DNA of 47,110 bases from positions 1 to 47,110 of the forward strand of contig CALFJC010000013.1 of assembly GCA_937877655.1 (NCBI GenBank), given 5' to 3'. Positions 8,056 through 16,448 of the stretch are shown here, in pieces; position 1 is the first letter of the stretch; each line of letters starts with the position of its first letter. The notes beneath the pieces are model-generated. The model ran no database searches, was not told the origin of the DNA, and saw nothing but the letters and a program-made list of their open reading frames with translations. This DNA is from an uncultured Selenomonadales bacterium. GTDB taxonomy: Bacteria; Bacillota; Negativicutes; Selenomonadales; Selenomonadaceae. Both the position numbers and the translations under genes were made by a program.

Positions 8056-9480
8056 TTACAGAATGAACTGCGAAAGGTCTTTGTTCTTTGCAATGTCCTT
8101 AAGCCGCTCGTCAACGTAAGCCGCGTCGATAATAACTTCCGTCTTGCCGTCCTTAGCCATGTCGGGTGCCTCAAAAGAAATTTGCTCCAACAATTTTTCA
8201 AGCAAAGTGTGAAGTCTGCGCGCCCCGATGTCCTCCGATTGTTCGTTGACGTTCTCGGCAAGCTCCGCAATTCTTTCTATCGCGTCCGCTTTGAACTCCA
8301 ATGAAAGTCCTTCCGTCTGCAACAAAGCTTTGTACTGTTTCAAAAGTGCGTTTTGCGGCTCGGTCAAAATTTTTTCAAAGTCCGCCTTGAGTAACGATTT
8401 CAGCTCGACGCGAATGGGAAAACGCCCTTGCAATTCGGGAATTAAATCCGAAGGTTTCGCCGTATGGAACGCGCCCGCCGCTATGAACAAAATATAATCG
8501 GTCTTGACGGGACCATATTTTGTCATGACGGTTGAGCCCTCGACAATCGGCAAAATATCTCTTTGAACACCTTCGCGGCTGACGTCGGGACCCGAACTCG
8601 ATCCTTTGACTGCAACTTTATCAATCTCGTCCAGAAAAACAATTCCGCTGCGCTCGGCAAGTTCAACGGCAGTTTCGGCGACTTCTTCCATGTCGATAAG
8701 TTTTTCTGCTTCTTCCTGCTCCAAAATTTTCCGCGCCGTCGCCACCGTAACTTTGCGCTTGCGCATTCTTTTCGGCATCAAAGAGCTTACCATGTCTTGA
8801 AGATTATCGCCCATGCCTTCCAAGCTCGAACCGCTGAACATTCCGACCATCGGCTTTGCATGATCTGCAACTTCCAATTCAATGACTTGTTCTTCCATTT
8901 TGCCCGCCAAAAGTCTTTTGCGAACAAATTCTCGTCCCGGCTTTTTTGAAGTCTCTTCCTCTACAGGCGGCGCGTCTCCTTCCGCATTGCCGAAAAGTTT
9001 TCCGAGCGGATTTTGAGAACGCTTCGGCTCCGGTACCAATACGTCCAAAAGTCTTTCAAGCGCATTTGCCGCCGCCTTTTCCTTGACTTCTTCCGTGCGT
9101 TGCTTGCGAACCATGCGAACCGCCGTTTGTACCAAGTCGCGGATAATCGATTCAACGTCGCGTCCGACGTAACCGACCTCCGTGAATTTTGTTGCCTCGA
9201 CTTTTATGAACGGAGCTTTAACGAGTTTTGCAAGCCGCCGAGCAATTTCAGTTTTGCCTACGCCCGTCGAGCCGATCATTAAAATATTTTTCGGGATAAC
9301 ATCGTCGCGCATTTCATCGGGCAATTTGTGACTGCGCCAGCGATTTCTCAACGCGATTGCCACAGATTTTTTCGCCTCGTCCTGCCCGACAATATATTTA
9401 TCCAACTCCGCCACAATTTCGCGGGGCGTTTGATCGTTTAAGCCGAGTTCTTGTGAAACTTTTTTCTTTTCCAATTCCAT
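8056..9480 (-). CDS. hslU: HslU ATPase, unfoldase of the HslUV protease
   Basis: AAA+ ring ATPase that recognises, unfolds and threads proteins into HslV. It shows VGQDEAKKSVA, Walker A GSTGVGKTEIA (about residues 70-80), the pore-loop region TEVGYVGRD, an I-domain insert (about 130-240), Walker B VFLDEIDKVA and sensor 2 IGARRLHT, ending at SQFIL as usual. The 474 residues are full length. GAGGAG overlaps the end of hslV, so the two subunits are translationally linked. It is the last gene of the minus-strand operon that starts at dprA. In many Firmicutes codY follows; here a terminator and a leucine-rich pseudogene follow. Confidence 0.97.
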   Translation of the reverse strand: MELEKKKVSQELGLNDQTPREIVAELDKYIVGQDEAKKSVAIALRNRWRSHKLPDEMRDDVIPKNILMIGSTGVGKTEIARRLAKLVKAPFIKVEATKFTEVGYVGRDVESIIRDLVQTAVRMVRKQRTEEVKEKAAANALERLLDVLVPEPKRSQNPLGKLFGNAEGDAPPVEEETSKKPGREFVRKRLLAGKMEEQVIELEVADHAKPMVGMFSGSSLEGMGDNLQDMVSSLMPKRMRKRKVTVATARKILEQEEAEKLIDMEEVAETAVELAERSGIVFLDEIDKVAVKGSSSGPDVSREGVQRDILPIVEGSTVMTKYGPVKTDYILFIAAGAFHTAKPSDLIPELQGRFPIRVELKSLLKADFEKILTEPQNALLKQYKALLQTEGLSLEFKADAIERIAELAENVNEQSEDIGARRLHTLLEKLLEQISFEAPDMAKDGKTEVIIDAAYVDERLKDIAKNKDLSQFIL

Positions 9481-9494
9481 TAAACTTGTCCTCC

Positions 9495-10031
9495 TCAGTT
9501 GAGTTCCTCAACGATAATATTTTGATTAGTGAAAACGCAAATGTCCGCCGCGATTGACAAAGACTCCTTTGCAATTTCTTCTGCCGTCATGTCGGTATGG
9601 GAAATTAAAGCTCGCGCCGCCGCCAATGCGTAAAAGCCGCCCGATCCTATCGCCGCAACGTCGCCGTCCGGCTCGATAACTTCTCCGTTGCCAGACAAAA
9701 GTAAAATCGTATTTTTATCGGCAACCAAGAGCAAAGCTTCCAAGCGGCGCAAAATTTTATCGGTGCGCCACTCTTTAGCCAATGCGACCGCCGCCCGCAT
9801 TAAATGTCCGTGCGTCGATTCAAGTTTCTCCTCAAATTTTTCAAAGAGCGTGAAGGCATCGGCTACCGAGCCCGCAAAGCCCGCAATAATTTTGTCGTGA
9901 TAAAGGCGGCGAACTTTTTTTGCCGTCGACTTCATGACCGTTGAATTGCCGAAGGTAACTTGTCCGTCGCCCGCAATCGCAACTTTGCCGTCCTTTTTTA
10001 CGGCGACTATCGTTGTCGAATGAAATTCCAT
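9495..10031 (-). CDS. hslV: HslV peptidase subunit
   Basis: Proteasome-like threonine peptidase forming the proteolytic core of HslUV. The N-terminus MEFHSTTIVAV shows a five-residue propeptide before the presumed catalytic Thr6, as in Firmicutes (the enterobacterial enzyme starts MTTI). Conserved blocks GDGQVTFG, KVRRL, AGFAGSVADAF, LLLSGNGEVIEP and AIGSGG are present, and the 178 residues are normal. The ATG abuts the trmFO stop with no gap. The usual Firmicute neighbour xerC, normally between trmFO and hslV, is absent. Confidence 0.96.
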   Translation of the reverse strand: MEFHSTTIVAVKKDGKVAIAGDGQVTFGNSTVMKSTAKKVRRLYHDKIIAGFAGSVADAFTLFEKFEEKLESTHGHLMRAAVALAKEWRTDKILRRLEALLLVADKNTILLLSGNGEVIEPDGDVAAIGSGGFYALAAARALISHTDMTAEEIAKESLSIAADICVFTNQNIIVEELN

Positions 10032-11339
10032 TTATCTCAACTCCCGTTTAAAATTTTCCAAATCGCTTAGTGCCCGCGCAGATAATTTTTCTTTGCGAAA
10101 TTTTTTCGGCGTCCGAGTTTCAAGCGGCGGCAACAATCCGAAGGTTATATTCATTGGTTGAAAATTTTTCGTGACCGCCGTCGTTATGTAATTCGCCAAT
10201 GCTCCGTGACAAGTCGTCGGCGGAAAAATCAACGGCTCCAAATTTTTTGCAAGCCGCGCCGCATTGACGCCCGCCATCAAGCCCGCCGCTGTCGATTCTA
10301 CATAACCTTCAACGCCTGTAATTTGTCCCGCGAAAAATATTTGCGGCGAACTTTTTAATTGAAATGTCGGCAGTAAAATTTTCGGGGAATTTATGTAAGT
10401 GTTTCTGTGCATGACGCCGAATCTTACAAACTCCGCCGCCTCAAGTCCCGGTATCATTTTGAAAACTCTTTTTTGTTCGCCCCAAGTCAAATGTGTTTGA
10501 AAGCCGACCAAATTATAAAGTGTCGCCTCTCGATTGTCTTGCCGCAGTTGGACGACGGCGTAAGGAGTTTTTCCCGTTCGCGGATCGATTAAGCCGACAG
10601 GTTTTAAATTTCCGAAACGCATTGTGTCTTCTCCGCGAGCCGCCAAAATTTCTACGGGCAGGCAACCTTCAAAAAAAATTTCCTGTTCAAAATCGTGGGG
10701 CTTTGTTTTTTCGGCGGCGATTAATTCTGCGCGGAAACTTAAATATTCTTCGCGAGTCATCGGGCAATTTATGTAAGAATCGTCTTCGCCCTTGCCGTAG
10801 CGCGAGGCTTTGAAAGCTTTATCAAAATTGATTGAATCAGCCGTAACAATCGGAGCCGCCGCGTCGTAGAAATAAAAATCGTCGCCGCCCGTGAGTTTTT
10901 TAATTTCTTCGGCAAGACCTCCCGCTGTCAAAGGACCGCTTGCGATAATTAAAATGTCGTCCGCGAAATTGTCAAGGCTTGTAACTTCTTCCTCAACAAA
11001 ATTCACGACGGCTTTAATTTTTTCAGTGATAATTTTTCCAAACTCCTCGCGGTCGACAGCCAAAGCCCCACCCGCCGGAATTGCAGAAGCATCAGCCGCC
11101 GCCATTATCACGGAGTCGAGACGGCGCATTTCTTCTTTCAAAACGCCGACGGCATTCGTCAAGCCCGCCGCCCGAAGTGAATTACTGCAAACAAGTTCGG
11201 CGAAATTTCCCGTCTTATGCGCGGGAGTTTTTTTTGTCGGACGCATCTCGTGCAAAGTGACTTCGACGCCGCGTTTTGCAATTTGCCAAGCCGCCTCCGA
11301 GCCCGCCAAGCCCGCGCCGATTATATGAACTCTTTTCAA
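10032..11339 (-). CDS. trmFO: Methylenetetrahydrofolate-tRNA-(uracil-54-C5)-methyltransferase TrmFO
   Basis: FAD- and folate-dependent enzyme that makes ribothymidine at position 54 in the T-loop of tRNA. The N-terminal dinucleotide fold is HIIGAGLAGSEAA, followed by the family block RPTKKTPAHKT and the cysteine of LVCSNSLR; FAGQITGVEGYVES and HGALANYIT occur near the C-terminus. The length of 435 residues is normal. It starts at TTG 11339 behind GGAG, overlapping the topA stop (TTGA). TrmFO in place of TrmA supports a Firmicute origin. Confidence 0.95.
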   Translation of the reverse strand: MKRVHIIGAGLAGSEAAWQIAKRGVEVTLHEMRPTKKTPAHKTGNFAELVCSNSLRAAGLTNAVGVLKEEMRRLDSVIMAAADASAIPAGGALAVDREEFGKIITEKIKAVVNFVEEEVTSLDNFADDILIIASGPLTAGGLAEEIKKLTGGDDFYFYDAAAPIVTADSINFDKAFKASRYGKGEDDSYINCPMTREEYLSFRAELIAAEKTKPHDFEQEIFFEGCLPVEILAARGEDTMRFGNLKPVGLIDPRTGKTPYAVVQLRQDNREATLYNLVGFQTHLTWGEQKRVFKMIPGLEAAEFVRFGVMHRNTYINSPKILLPTFQLKSSPQIFFAGQITGVEGYVESTAAGLMAGVNAARLAKNLEPLIFPPTTCHGALANYITTAVTKNFQPMNITFGLLPPLETRTPKKFRKEKLSARALSDLENFKRELR

Positions 11340-13033
11340 GATTTTTTCTCCGAATTTTTCCGCGCAGATTTTTTGGCAGGAACTTTTTCAGCCGCCTTAG
11401 CCGCCAATTTTTCTTTGCGAGCCTTGCGAAGTTCGGCGCGGTGTTTTATGTCAGCCAAAATTTTATTCATCGGATGATTTTCCCGCGTCGAGCAATTTTC
11501 ATTTCCGCAATAAAACATGGGCGCACGGTCTTTAAATCTGTGGGCAAACATTGTCGACCCGCAAACTTTGCAAGTCATACTTTGCGGCTCGTCCCAAGTT
11601 GCAAAGTCGCATTGCGGAGAATTTTCACAGCAATAAAAAGTTCGCCCGCGATTCAAAGAACGTTTTGCCAAGCGTCCGCCGCATTTCGGACATTTTTTAT
11701 CCAAAAACTCAAGCAAGGGTTTCGTATTTTTACAATCGGGAAAACCCGAACACGCCAAAAAAACTCCGTAGCGACCGTGCCGAATCAACATTTTCCGCCC
11801 GCATTTCTCGCAAATTTCTTCGGACTCTTCGACGGGCATATTTTGCGGCGCGGCATCTTCGCCCAAAGAATTCATCGCCTCATCAAATTTTTTGTTGAAT
11901 CTGTCGCAGTAATTTTTTATCACGGAGATTTTTTGCGCCTTGCCCGCCGCAACTTCCTTAACCTGCGCGGTGACTTCGTTATAAGAATCTGCAGAGAAAA
12001 TTTCGTCGAAGAAATTTTTCAAGGCGTCAAGAACACGTTCGCCCAACGCCGTAACTTTGTAAACATAATCCTCCGCCGTTATGTACTTGCGCTTTATCAA
12101 GCTCGCAATGCCGACGGAATAAAATTCTGCCCAATCAACTTTCAAAGCGTCAAAAGCCGCCATCAAAGTTGCATCGTTCGTCACGCCGTCGAGTTCAAAA
12201 GTTTTTTCTTCGGCAAGATGAGAATAAATCAGATTGTAAAGTTTGAATTGTTGTTCGGTCAAATATTCTTGAACGGCGGCGGGCTCGCGGCGTTCGCTTG
12301 TCAAAGAAATTTCTCTGCCGTGCGGATAAGTTATCAAGCCGCCGTAACCGTTCGCCTCGAAATTTATTCCCTCGTAAAGTTGCTCGGCGATTATTCGCGT
12401 TCGCGCCGTCGAAAAATTTAATTCCTTAAATGCAAGTTCTTGGAGAACGGCGGGCGTCAAATTTTTTTCAACGGTTAAAACTTTTTCACGCGCAGGTTCG
12501 GCAATTAATTTCAAAAGCATTGCGCGGAATCTGCCGACTTTTACGCCCCGCCAAATTTTCCGCGAAAGATATTCTCCAACTTTATGGCTTACATATTTAT
12601 CAAGCAGTTGTTTTGCTTGGAAGGCGTCAGCCAAATTTTCATCAATCGGACGAGCATTTTCAAACGCCGCCTTGAAATTTTCCCGCGTCATTTCCTCAAG
12701 AAAAATTCTGCAATGCGATTTAGGATTGACGCCGAAAAGTTCGCAGTATTGCCGCGCCAAAAATTCTCCTTGAGCATCGGGATTTGTTGCAAAAAAAATT
12801 CGCCGCGCCTTCAAAGTCTCACGCTTAAGTTCTGCGAGCAACGCGCCTTTGCCGCGAACCGTTATATAATCGGGCTGATAATTTTCGTTCACCCCGATTC
12901 TGCTCTTGGGTAAATCTTTCAAGAAACCGTCGGTCGACATAACCGAATAAGATTTCCCGACAAATTTTCTGATTGTCCGCGCCTTCGCCGTGCTCTCAAC
13001 GAGAATCACGGACTTTAATGTTTTTCCTGCCAC
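11336..13033 (-). CDS. topA: Type IA DNA topoisomerase I homologue with degenerate catalytic motif
   Basis: The protein sits in the conserved topA position between dprA and trmFO. The fold is recognisable: VILVEST-AKA at the start, the TOPRIM region, LITY (Y236 at the nucleophile position), and three C-terminal zinc fingers (CEKCG, CPKCG, CKVCG). Key residues are altered. The TOPRIM DxDxE motif reads N84-P-D86-A-Q88, so two of three acidic ligands are amides. The arginine two places after the tyrosine is H238. About 90-100 residues normally found before the LQ-x-x-A helix are missing, giving 565 residues against about 690. The start is GTG 13033 behind GGAGG; the longer frame from 13099 would overlap dprA. 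It is probably inactive as a classical relaxase, though DNA or RNA binding may persist. Confidence 0.85.
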   Translation of the reverse strand: MAGKTLKSVILVESTAKARTIRKFVGKSYSVMSTDGFLKDLPKSRIGVNENYQPDYITVRGKGALLAELKRETLKARRIFFATNPDAQGEFLARQYCELFGVNPKSHCRIFLEEMTRENFKAAFENARPIDENLADAFQAKQLLDKYVSHKVGEYLSRKIWRGVKVGRFRAMLLKLIAEPAREKVLTVEKNLTPAVLQELAFKELNFSTARTRIIAEQLYEGINFEANGYGGLITYPHGREISLTSERREPAAVQEYLTEQQFKLYNLIYSHLAEEKTFELDGVTNDATLMAAFDALKVDWAEFYSVGIASLIKRKYITAEDYVYKVTALGERVLDALKNFFDEIFSADSYNEVTAQVKEVAAGKAQKISVIKNYCDRFNKKFDEAMNSLGEDAAPQNMPVEESEEICEKCGRKMLIRHGRYGVFLACSGFPDCKNTKPLLEFLDKKCPKCGGRLAKRSLNRGRTFYCCENSPQCDFATWDEPQSMTCKVCGSTMFAHRFKDRAPMFYCGNENCSTRENHPMNKILADIKHRAELRKARKEKLAAKAAEKVPAKKSARKNSEKKS

Positions 13034-13051
13034 CTTTTTACCTCCAAAAAA

Positions 13052-13067
13052 ATTCCTAATTCCTAAT
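13052..13067. repeat. Heptamer repeat at the dprA stop codon
   Basis: Two units of ATTCCTA plus a partial third (minus strand TAGGAAT). The repeat supplies the last residues and the TAG stop of dprA and lies just upstream of the topA ribosome site. It belongs to the same heptamer family as 14154-14184 and 30325-30352. Confidence 0.6.
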
Positions 13068-14141
13068 TGCCTTTCTGTATCGTCCCGCCTCTTCGACAAC
13101 GCAACCTTTCATATCAAGTTCAAGCATAATATCCGTAAGCTCGCTCGGATTTATATCGTCAAGCTTCATCAAAATCTCGTCTTCGGTAATGTAATTGTCG
13201 CGAGGAATTATTTCAAAAACTTTTGCCGCCAAGCCCTCAAGTTCAACCTGCTTTATAATTTCTTCGCTCTCGGCTTTTTCAATGTTGTATTCCTTCAAAA
13301 CGTCCCGGGCATTTTTAATCAGCGTCGCGCCGGCACGAATCAGCTGATTGCAACCCAAACTTTTTTCCGCGTAAATTTGTCCGGGAATTGCAAAGACATC
13401 GCGATTATAATCAAGAGCAAGATCGCTTGTGATGAGTGCGCCGCTTTTTTCTCCCGCCTCCACAACGATAACTCCTCTGCAAAGCCCCGCAATGATTCTG
13501 TTGCGCTGCGGAAAAGTTCCCTGATTTGGTTTAAGTTGCGGCGGAAATTCGCTCATGACAACTCCGCGCTCGGCAATTTCTTCGAGAAGTTTTTTGTTCT
13601 CGCGAGGAAAAATATAATTTATTCCGCAACCCATAACGGCAACCGTTCTTCCCGACTTCAACGCTCCGCGGTGGGCAAAAGTATCAATGCCGCGAGCCGC
13701 GCCGCTTACGACGGTTAAGCCTGCCGCCGCAAGTTCTTCGCCCAATTCCAACGCAACATTTTGTCCGTAAGGAGTATTGTTACGCGTGCCGACAATCCCG
13801 ACTCTTTCGGCGAGCGGCTCCAACGAACCGCGATAGTAAAAAAATACGGGATGATCTTTCGCTTCTTTTAAAATCGGCGGATAATCTTCGTCTGCAATAC
13901 TGCAAAGATTTATTTTTTGTCTGTCGCAAAAGCTTATGAGTTTTTCGGGCGCGTCGGGATGATTTTTTCGCCAAGCCAGAAAAATTTCCAGAGCATTTTT
14001 TCTCGCTCCCGACTTCAAAATGTCTCCGGCGTCGGCGAACCAAGCGGCTTTTGCACTTCCAAAATATTTTACGAGTGCGGCAATGCTCTTGTTGCCGAAA
14101 CCTTCCGCGCCGCCCATTGCCGCCATGTAATATTTTTCCAT
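13056..14141 (-). CDS. dprA: DNA-processing protein DprA (Smf)
   Basis: Loads RecA on incoming single-stranded DNA during natural transformation. An N-terminal SAM-like helical part is followed by the Rossmann-like core: GIVGTRNNTPYG, VVSGAARGIDTFAH, MGCGINYIFP, SEFPPQLKPN, FPQRNRIIAGL, SGALITSDLAL and PGQIY-x-x-x-SLGCN. A C-terminal winged-helix DML1-like domain lies at about 300-360. The ATG at 14141 has AAGG eight bases upstream; a TTG two codons earlier is possible. It heads the operon leading to topA, trmFO, hslV and hslU. DprA is common even in non-competent bacteria, but it is relevant to the uptake-like motif seen across the window. Confidence 0.95.
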   Translation of the reverse strand: MEKYYMAAMGGAEGFGNKSIAALVKYFGSAKAAWFADAGDILKSGARKNALEIFLAWRKNHPDAPEKLISFCDRQKINLCSIADEDYPPILKEAKDHPVFFYYRGSLEPLAERVGIVGTRNNTPYGQNVALELGEELAAAGLTVVSGAARGIDTFAHRGALKSGRTVAVMGCGINYIFPRENKKLLEEIAERGVVMSEFPPQLKPNQGTFPQRNRIIAGLCRGVIVVEAGEKSGALITSDLALDYNRDVFAIPGQIYAEKSLGCNQLIRAGATLIKNARDVLKEYNIEKAESEEIIKQVELEGLAAKVFEIIPRDNYITEDEILMKLDDINPSELTDIMLELDMKGCVVEEAGRYRKAIRN

Positions 14142-14153
14142 TACCAAAACCTT

Positions 14154-14184
14154 GTTCCTAGTTCCTGGTTCCTAGTTCCTAATT
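14154..14184. repeat. Heptamer tandem repeat (GTTCCTA)
   Basis: Four units of GTTCCT(A/G) plus a partial unit, between the dprA start and its promoter. Reverse-complemented, the unit is TAGGAAC, one base from the AATTAGG units at 30325-30352. It would form part of the dprA leader. Confidence 0.7.
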
Positions 14185-14199
14185 GCTTTTCCGCGCCGT

Positions 14200-14227
14200 A
14201 TAATACCACAAAAAATTTTTCCTGCAA
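14200..14227 (-). promoter_or_regulatory. Promoter of the dprA-topA-trmFO-hslVU operon
   Basis: On the minus strand TTGCAG (14227-14222), 16 bases, then TATTAT (14205-14200). It is the only good match upstream of dprA and lies back to back with the plus-strand promoter at 14243. Confidence 0.55.
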
Positions 14228-14242
14228 ATTTTTAGCCGTCAA

Positions 14243-14271
14243 GTGACAAAAAAATTTCGGCATGATATACT
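14243..14271 (+). promoter_or_regulatory. Promoter of the fliB-like/proC operon
   Basis: GTGACA (14243-14248), a 17-base spacer and TATACT (14266-14271), 38 bases before the ATG at 14309. The in-frame ATG at 14243 falls inside this promoter, which supports the later start. Confidence 0.55.
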
Positions 14272-14308
14272 TCGCGGCAACAAGGAAAATTTTTCACGGA
14301 GGAATTTT

Positions 14309-15457
14309 ATGGAGAAAAAATATCTGTACTTTCAACCACAATACGTCGGAGAATTTATTTGCGACTCTTCCAAGTGCAACGATAATTGTTGCGAGCGCGG
14401 CTGGAATATCGACGTTGACGAGACGACTTACAAAAAATATTTAAAGCTGGATTCGGAGATAGCCGCGCAGTTTGAATTCAACGCCGCCAAGAAAAAATAT
14501 TTGCTGAAGAAACATCCCTGCCCTTTCCTTACCGAAAAAAAATTATGTCGTCTGCAACGCGATTACGGCGAAGAATTTTTGTCGCTGACTTGCAAAAATT
14601 ATCCTCGCGTCACTACTTATTTCGGGAAATTTTTTGAGCGGTCGTTGACGCTGACTTGTCCCGTCGCGGCACGGAGAATTTTATTTCAAAACAAACCGAT
14701 GGAATTTGAACTCGTCGAAGTGTCGGAAAAAATTCACGGCGGCGAAAGAGTTTTAATAAATCCCGTGCATCTCGACGAAAAATTTTTGACACACATTTTG
14801 GAAATTCAAGTGGCAATGATCTCAATCTTGCAGGAACGGACATTGACAATCGACCGGCGGTTAATCGTTCTCGGATTTTTTCTCGACAGGCTGGACGAAA
14901 TTTTTTCGGCAAAAGTTTTCGACGACGCGGCTTTGATAAAATTAATTTCGGCTTACGAATCGAAAAAAATTTTGGCGGAGCAAGTGCCGTTCATGTTGCG
15001 AAGTATCACCCTAGACACGAAAAAATTTTCCGTGATAATGTTTGATCTCTGCAAAGATTTTTTCGGCGAAACGAAATTCACAAACAACATTTCAAAAACG
15101 GCTGCGAATTATAAACGGCTCGGAAGTTTTCGGAAAAAATTTCTTGCCGAACACGCGACTTTCCTTGAAAATTTTCTTGTCAACGAACTTTTTTTGAATG
15201 TTTATCCTTGGCGATTTGAAGGAGATATTGTAAAAAATTTCGGCGTCTTCGCGATAAAGTACAAAATTTTTGAGCTGACACTTATCTCGACGGCTCTGAA
15301 AAATCCTGTCGGCAAGGAAGAATTGCTTTCGTTGGCTGATTGGTTTTGTTCGCAATTCGATCACGTTGAAGTTTATCAGCGCAAAATTTTTTCTTATCTG
15401 CAGGGCAAAGAGGACGCTTTTAACTTGCTGGAGAGTTTGTTTGAAGGAAGCGATTGA
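14309..15457 (+). CDS. fliB: FliB-like flagellin lysine-N-methylase
   Basis: Matches the FliB family, which methylates surface lysines of flagellin. It carries two cysteine clusters: CDSSKCNDNCC (about residues 19-29) and CPFLTEKKLCRLQ followed by LTCKNYPR, typical of the YkgJ/FliB metal-binding fold. The start at 14309 follows CGGAGGA; an upstream frame extension lies in the promoter. The 382 residues match the family. No flagellar gene lies in the window, so the substrate may be a distant flagellin or another surface protein; the Flp-type pilin 2 kb downstream is one alternative. The next gene begins two bases after its stop. Confidence 0.8.
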   Translation: MEKKYLYFQPQYVGEFICDSSKCNDNCCERGWNIDVDETTYKKYLKLDSEIAAQFEFNAAKKKYLLKKHPCPFLTEKKLCRLQRDYGEEFLSLTCKNYPRVTTYFGKFFERSLTLTCPVAARRILFQNKPMEFELVEVSEKIHGGERVLINPVHLDEKFLTHILEIQVAMISILQERTLTIDRRLIVLGFFLDRLDEIFSAKVFDDAALIKLISAYESKKILAEQVPFMLRSITLDTKKFSVIMFDLCKDFFGETKFTNNISKTAANYKRLGSFRKKFLAEHATFLENFLVNELFLNVYPWRFEGDIVKNFGVFAIKYKIFELTLISTALKNPVGKEELLSLADWFCSQFDHVEVYQRKIFSYLQGKEDAFNLLESLFEGSD

Positions 15458-15459
15458 AA

Positions 15460-15645
15460 ATGATAACGCCTGAACTTTTGGCACGGATAAACGAATTGGC
15501 GCGGAAAAAACGCACGGTCGGCTTGACGGAAGAAGAACTTGCCGAGCAAAAAGAGCTTTACAAAATTTATTTGGCGGCGATACGCGGGCAGGTAACAAAT
15601 TTGTTGGAGAGCATAGAATTTGTTGACGGAGGGGAAAAAAAATGA
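15460..15645 (+). CDS. DUF896 (YnzC-like) small protein
   Basis: Small two-helix protein of the DUF896 family, 61 residues: LLARINELARKK at the start, LTEEELAEQ-x-x-L in the middle, then YLAAIRGQV. Family members are common in Firmicutes and have been linked loosely to the SOS response, but their function is not established. The ATG at 15460 (MITPELL) with GAAGGAAG is preferred over a TTG six bases earlier. Its stop overlaps the proC start (ATGA), so both are translated together. Confidence 0.85.
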   Translation: MITPELLARINELARKKRTVGLTEEELAEQKELYKIYLAAIRGQVTNLLESIEFVDGGEKK

Positions 15646-16424
15646 ACAGGGTAGGATTTATCGGCGGCGGTGCACTTGCCGAGTCAATCGTTCGCGGCAT
15701 TTGCGGAAAAGTTTTTGCGCCGAACGATATTTTTATTTCGGAGATCAGAGCGGCGCGTTGCGAGGAACTTTCAAAACGCTACGGAGTCTGCGCGGGCGTC
15801 GAAGCAAATTTTCTCGACAAGATTGACATGCTGATTGTGGCAGTCAAACCAAAAGATGCCGAAGAAACTTTTGCGAAGTTGCAAAATAAAATTCCCGCGC
15901 AGGTTTTGATAACTTACACGGTGGCGGGCTTAAAACTTGCGAAGGTCGAAAAATTTTTTCCGTCGAATAAAATCGTGCGGCTCATGCCGAATGTTGCGGT
16001 TTCGGTCGGCGAGAGCATGACGGCTTATGTTTTAAATAAAAATGCCGCGCAGGACGGCGAGGCGATAAAAAATTTTTGGTCGACATTGGGACGGACGGTT
16101 GAAGTCGAAGAAAAATTGATGGACGCAGTGACGGGCTTAAGCGGTTCGGGTCCGGCTTATGCGTTTTTGATGATTGACGCGCTCAGCGACGGCGGAGTTG
16201 CGGCGGGTTTATCGCGGGCACAAGCGATTGAACTTGCCGCACAAACATTTTTGGGCGCAGCGAAAATGGTTTTGCAAGGCGAGCATCCCGACGTTCTTCG
16301 CGACAAAGTTACGAGCCCGGCGGGCACGACGATTGAAGGCGTCAGAGTTTTGGAACGCGGCGGCGTAAGGAGCTCCTTGATTGAGGCTGTACTTGCGGCG
16401 ACGGAAAAATCCAAAGCTCTTTAA
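15642..16424 (+). CDS. proC: Pyrroline-5-carboxylate reductase
   Basis: Last step of proline synthesis, reducing pyrroline-5-carboxylate with NAD(P)H in the cytoplasm. The N-terminal Rossmann motif is GFIGGGALAESI, followed by VAVKPKDAEE, the RLMPNVAVSVGES block, and the signature GLSGSGPAYAF with TSPAGTTIEGVRVLE at the C-terminus. The length of 260 residues is normal. It overlaps the DUF896 gene by four bases and is followed 24 bases later by the pilin gene behind AAGGAGA. Confidence 0.95.
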   Translation: MNRVGFIGGGALAESIVRGICGKVFAPNDIFISEIRAARCEELSKRYGVCAGVEANFLDKIDMLIVAVKPKDAEETFAKLQNKIPAQVLITYTVAGLKLAKVEKFFPSNKIVRLMPNVAVSVGESMTAYVLNKNAAQDGEAIKNFWSTLGRTVEVEEKLMDAVTGLSGSGPAYAFLMIDALSDGGVAAGLSRAQAIELAAQTFLGAAKMVLQGEHPDVLRDKVTSPAGTTIEGVRVLERGGVRSSLIEAVLAATEKSKAL

Positions 16425-16448
16425 AAAATTTTAAGGAGAGTGTTTCAC

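Noticed and set aside
11276..12421. Long plus-strand open frame (381 codons)
   Set aside because: It lies opposite topA and trmFO, has arginine- and phenylalanine-rich composition typical of an antisense shadow, no ribosome site, and crosses two real genes.
13034..13099. N-terminal extension of topA overlapping dprA
   Set aside because: The GTG at 13033 has a perfect GGAGG and begins just before the conserved VILVES strand; the extension has no counterpart in the family.
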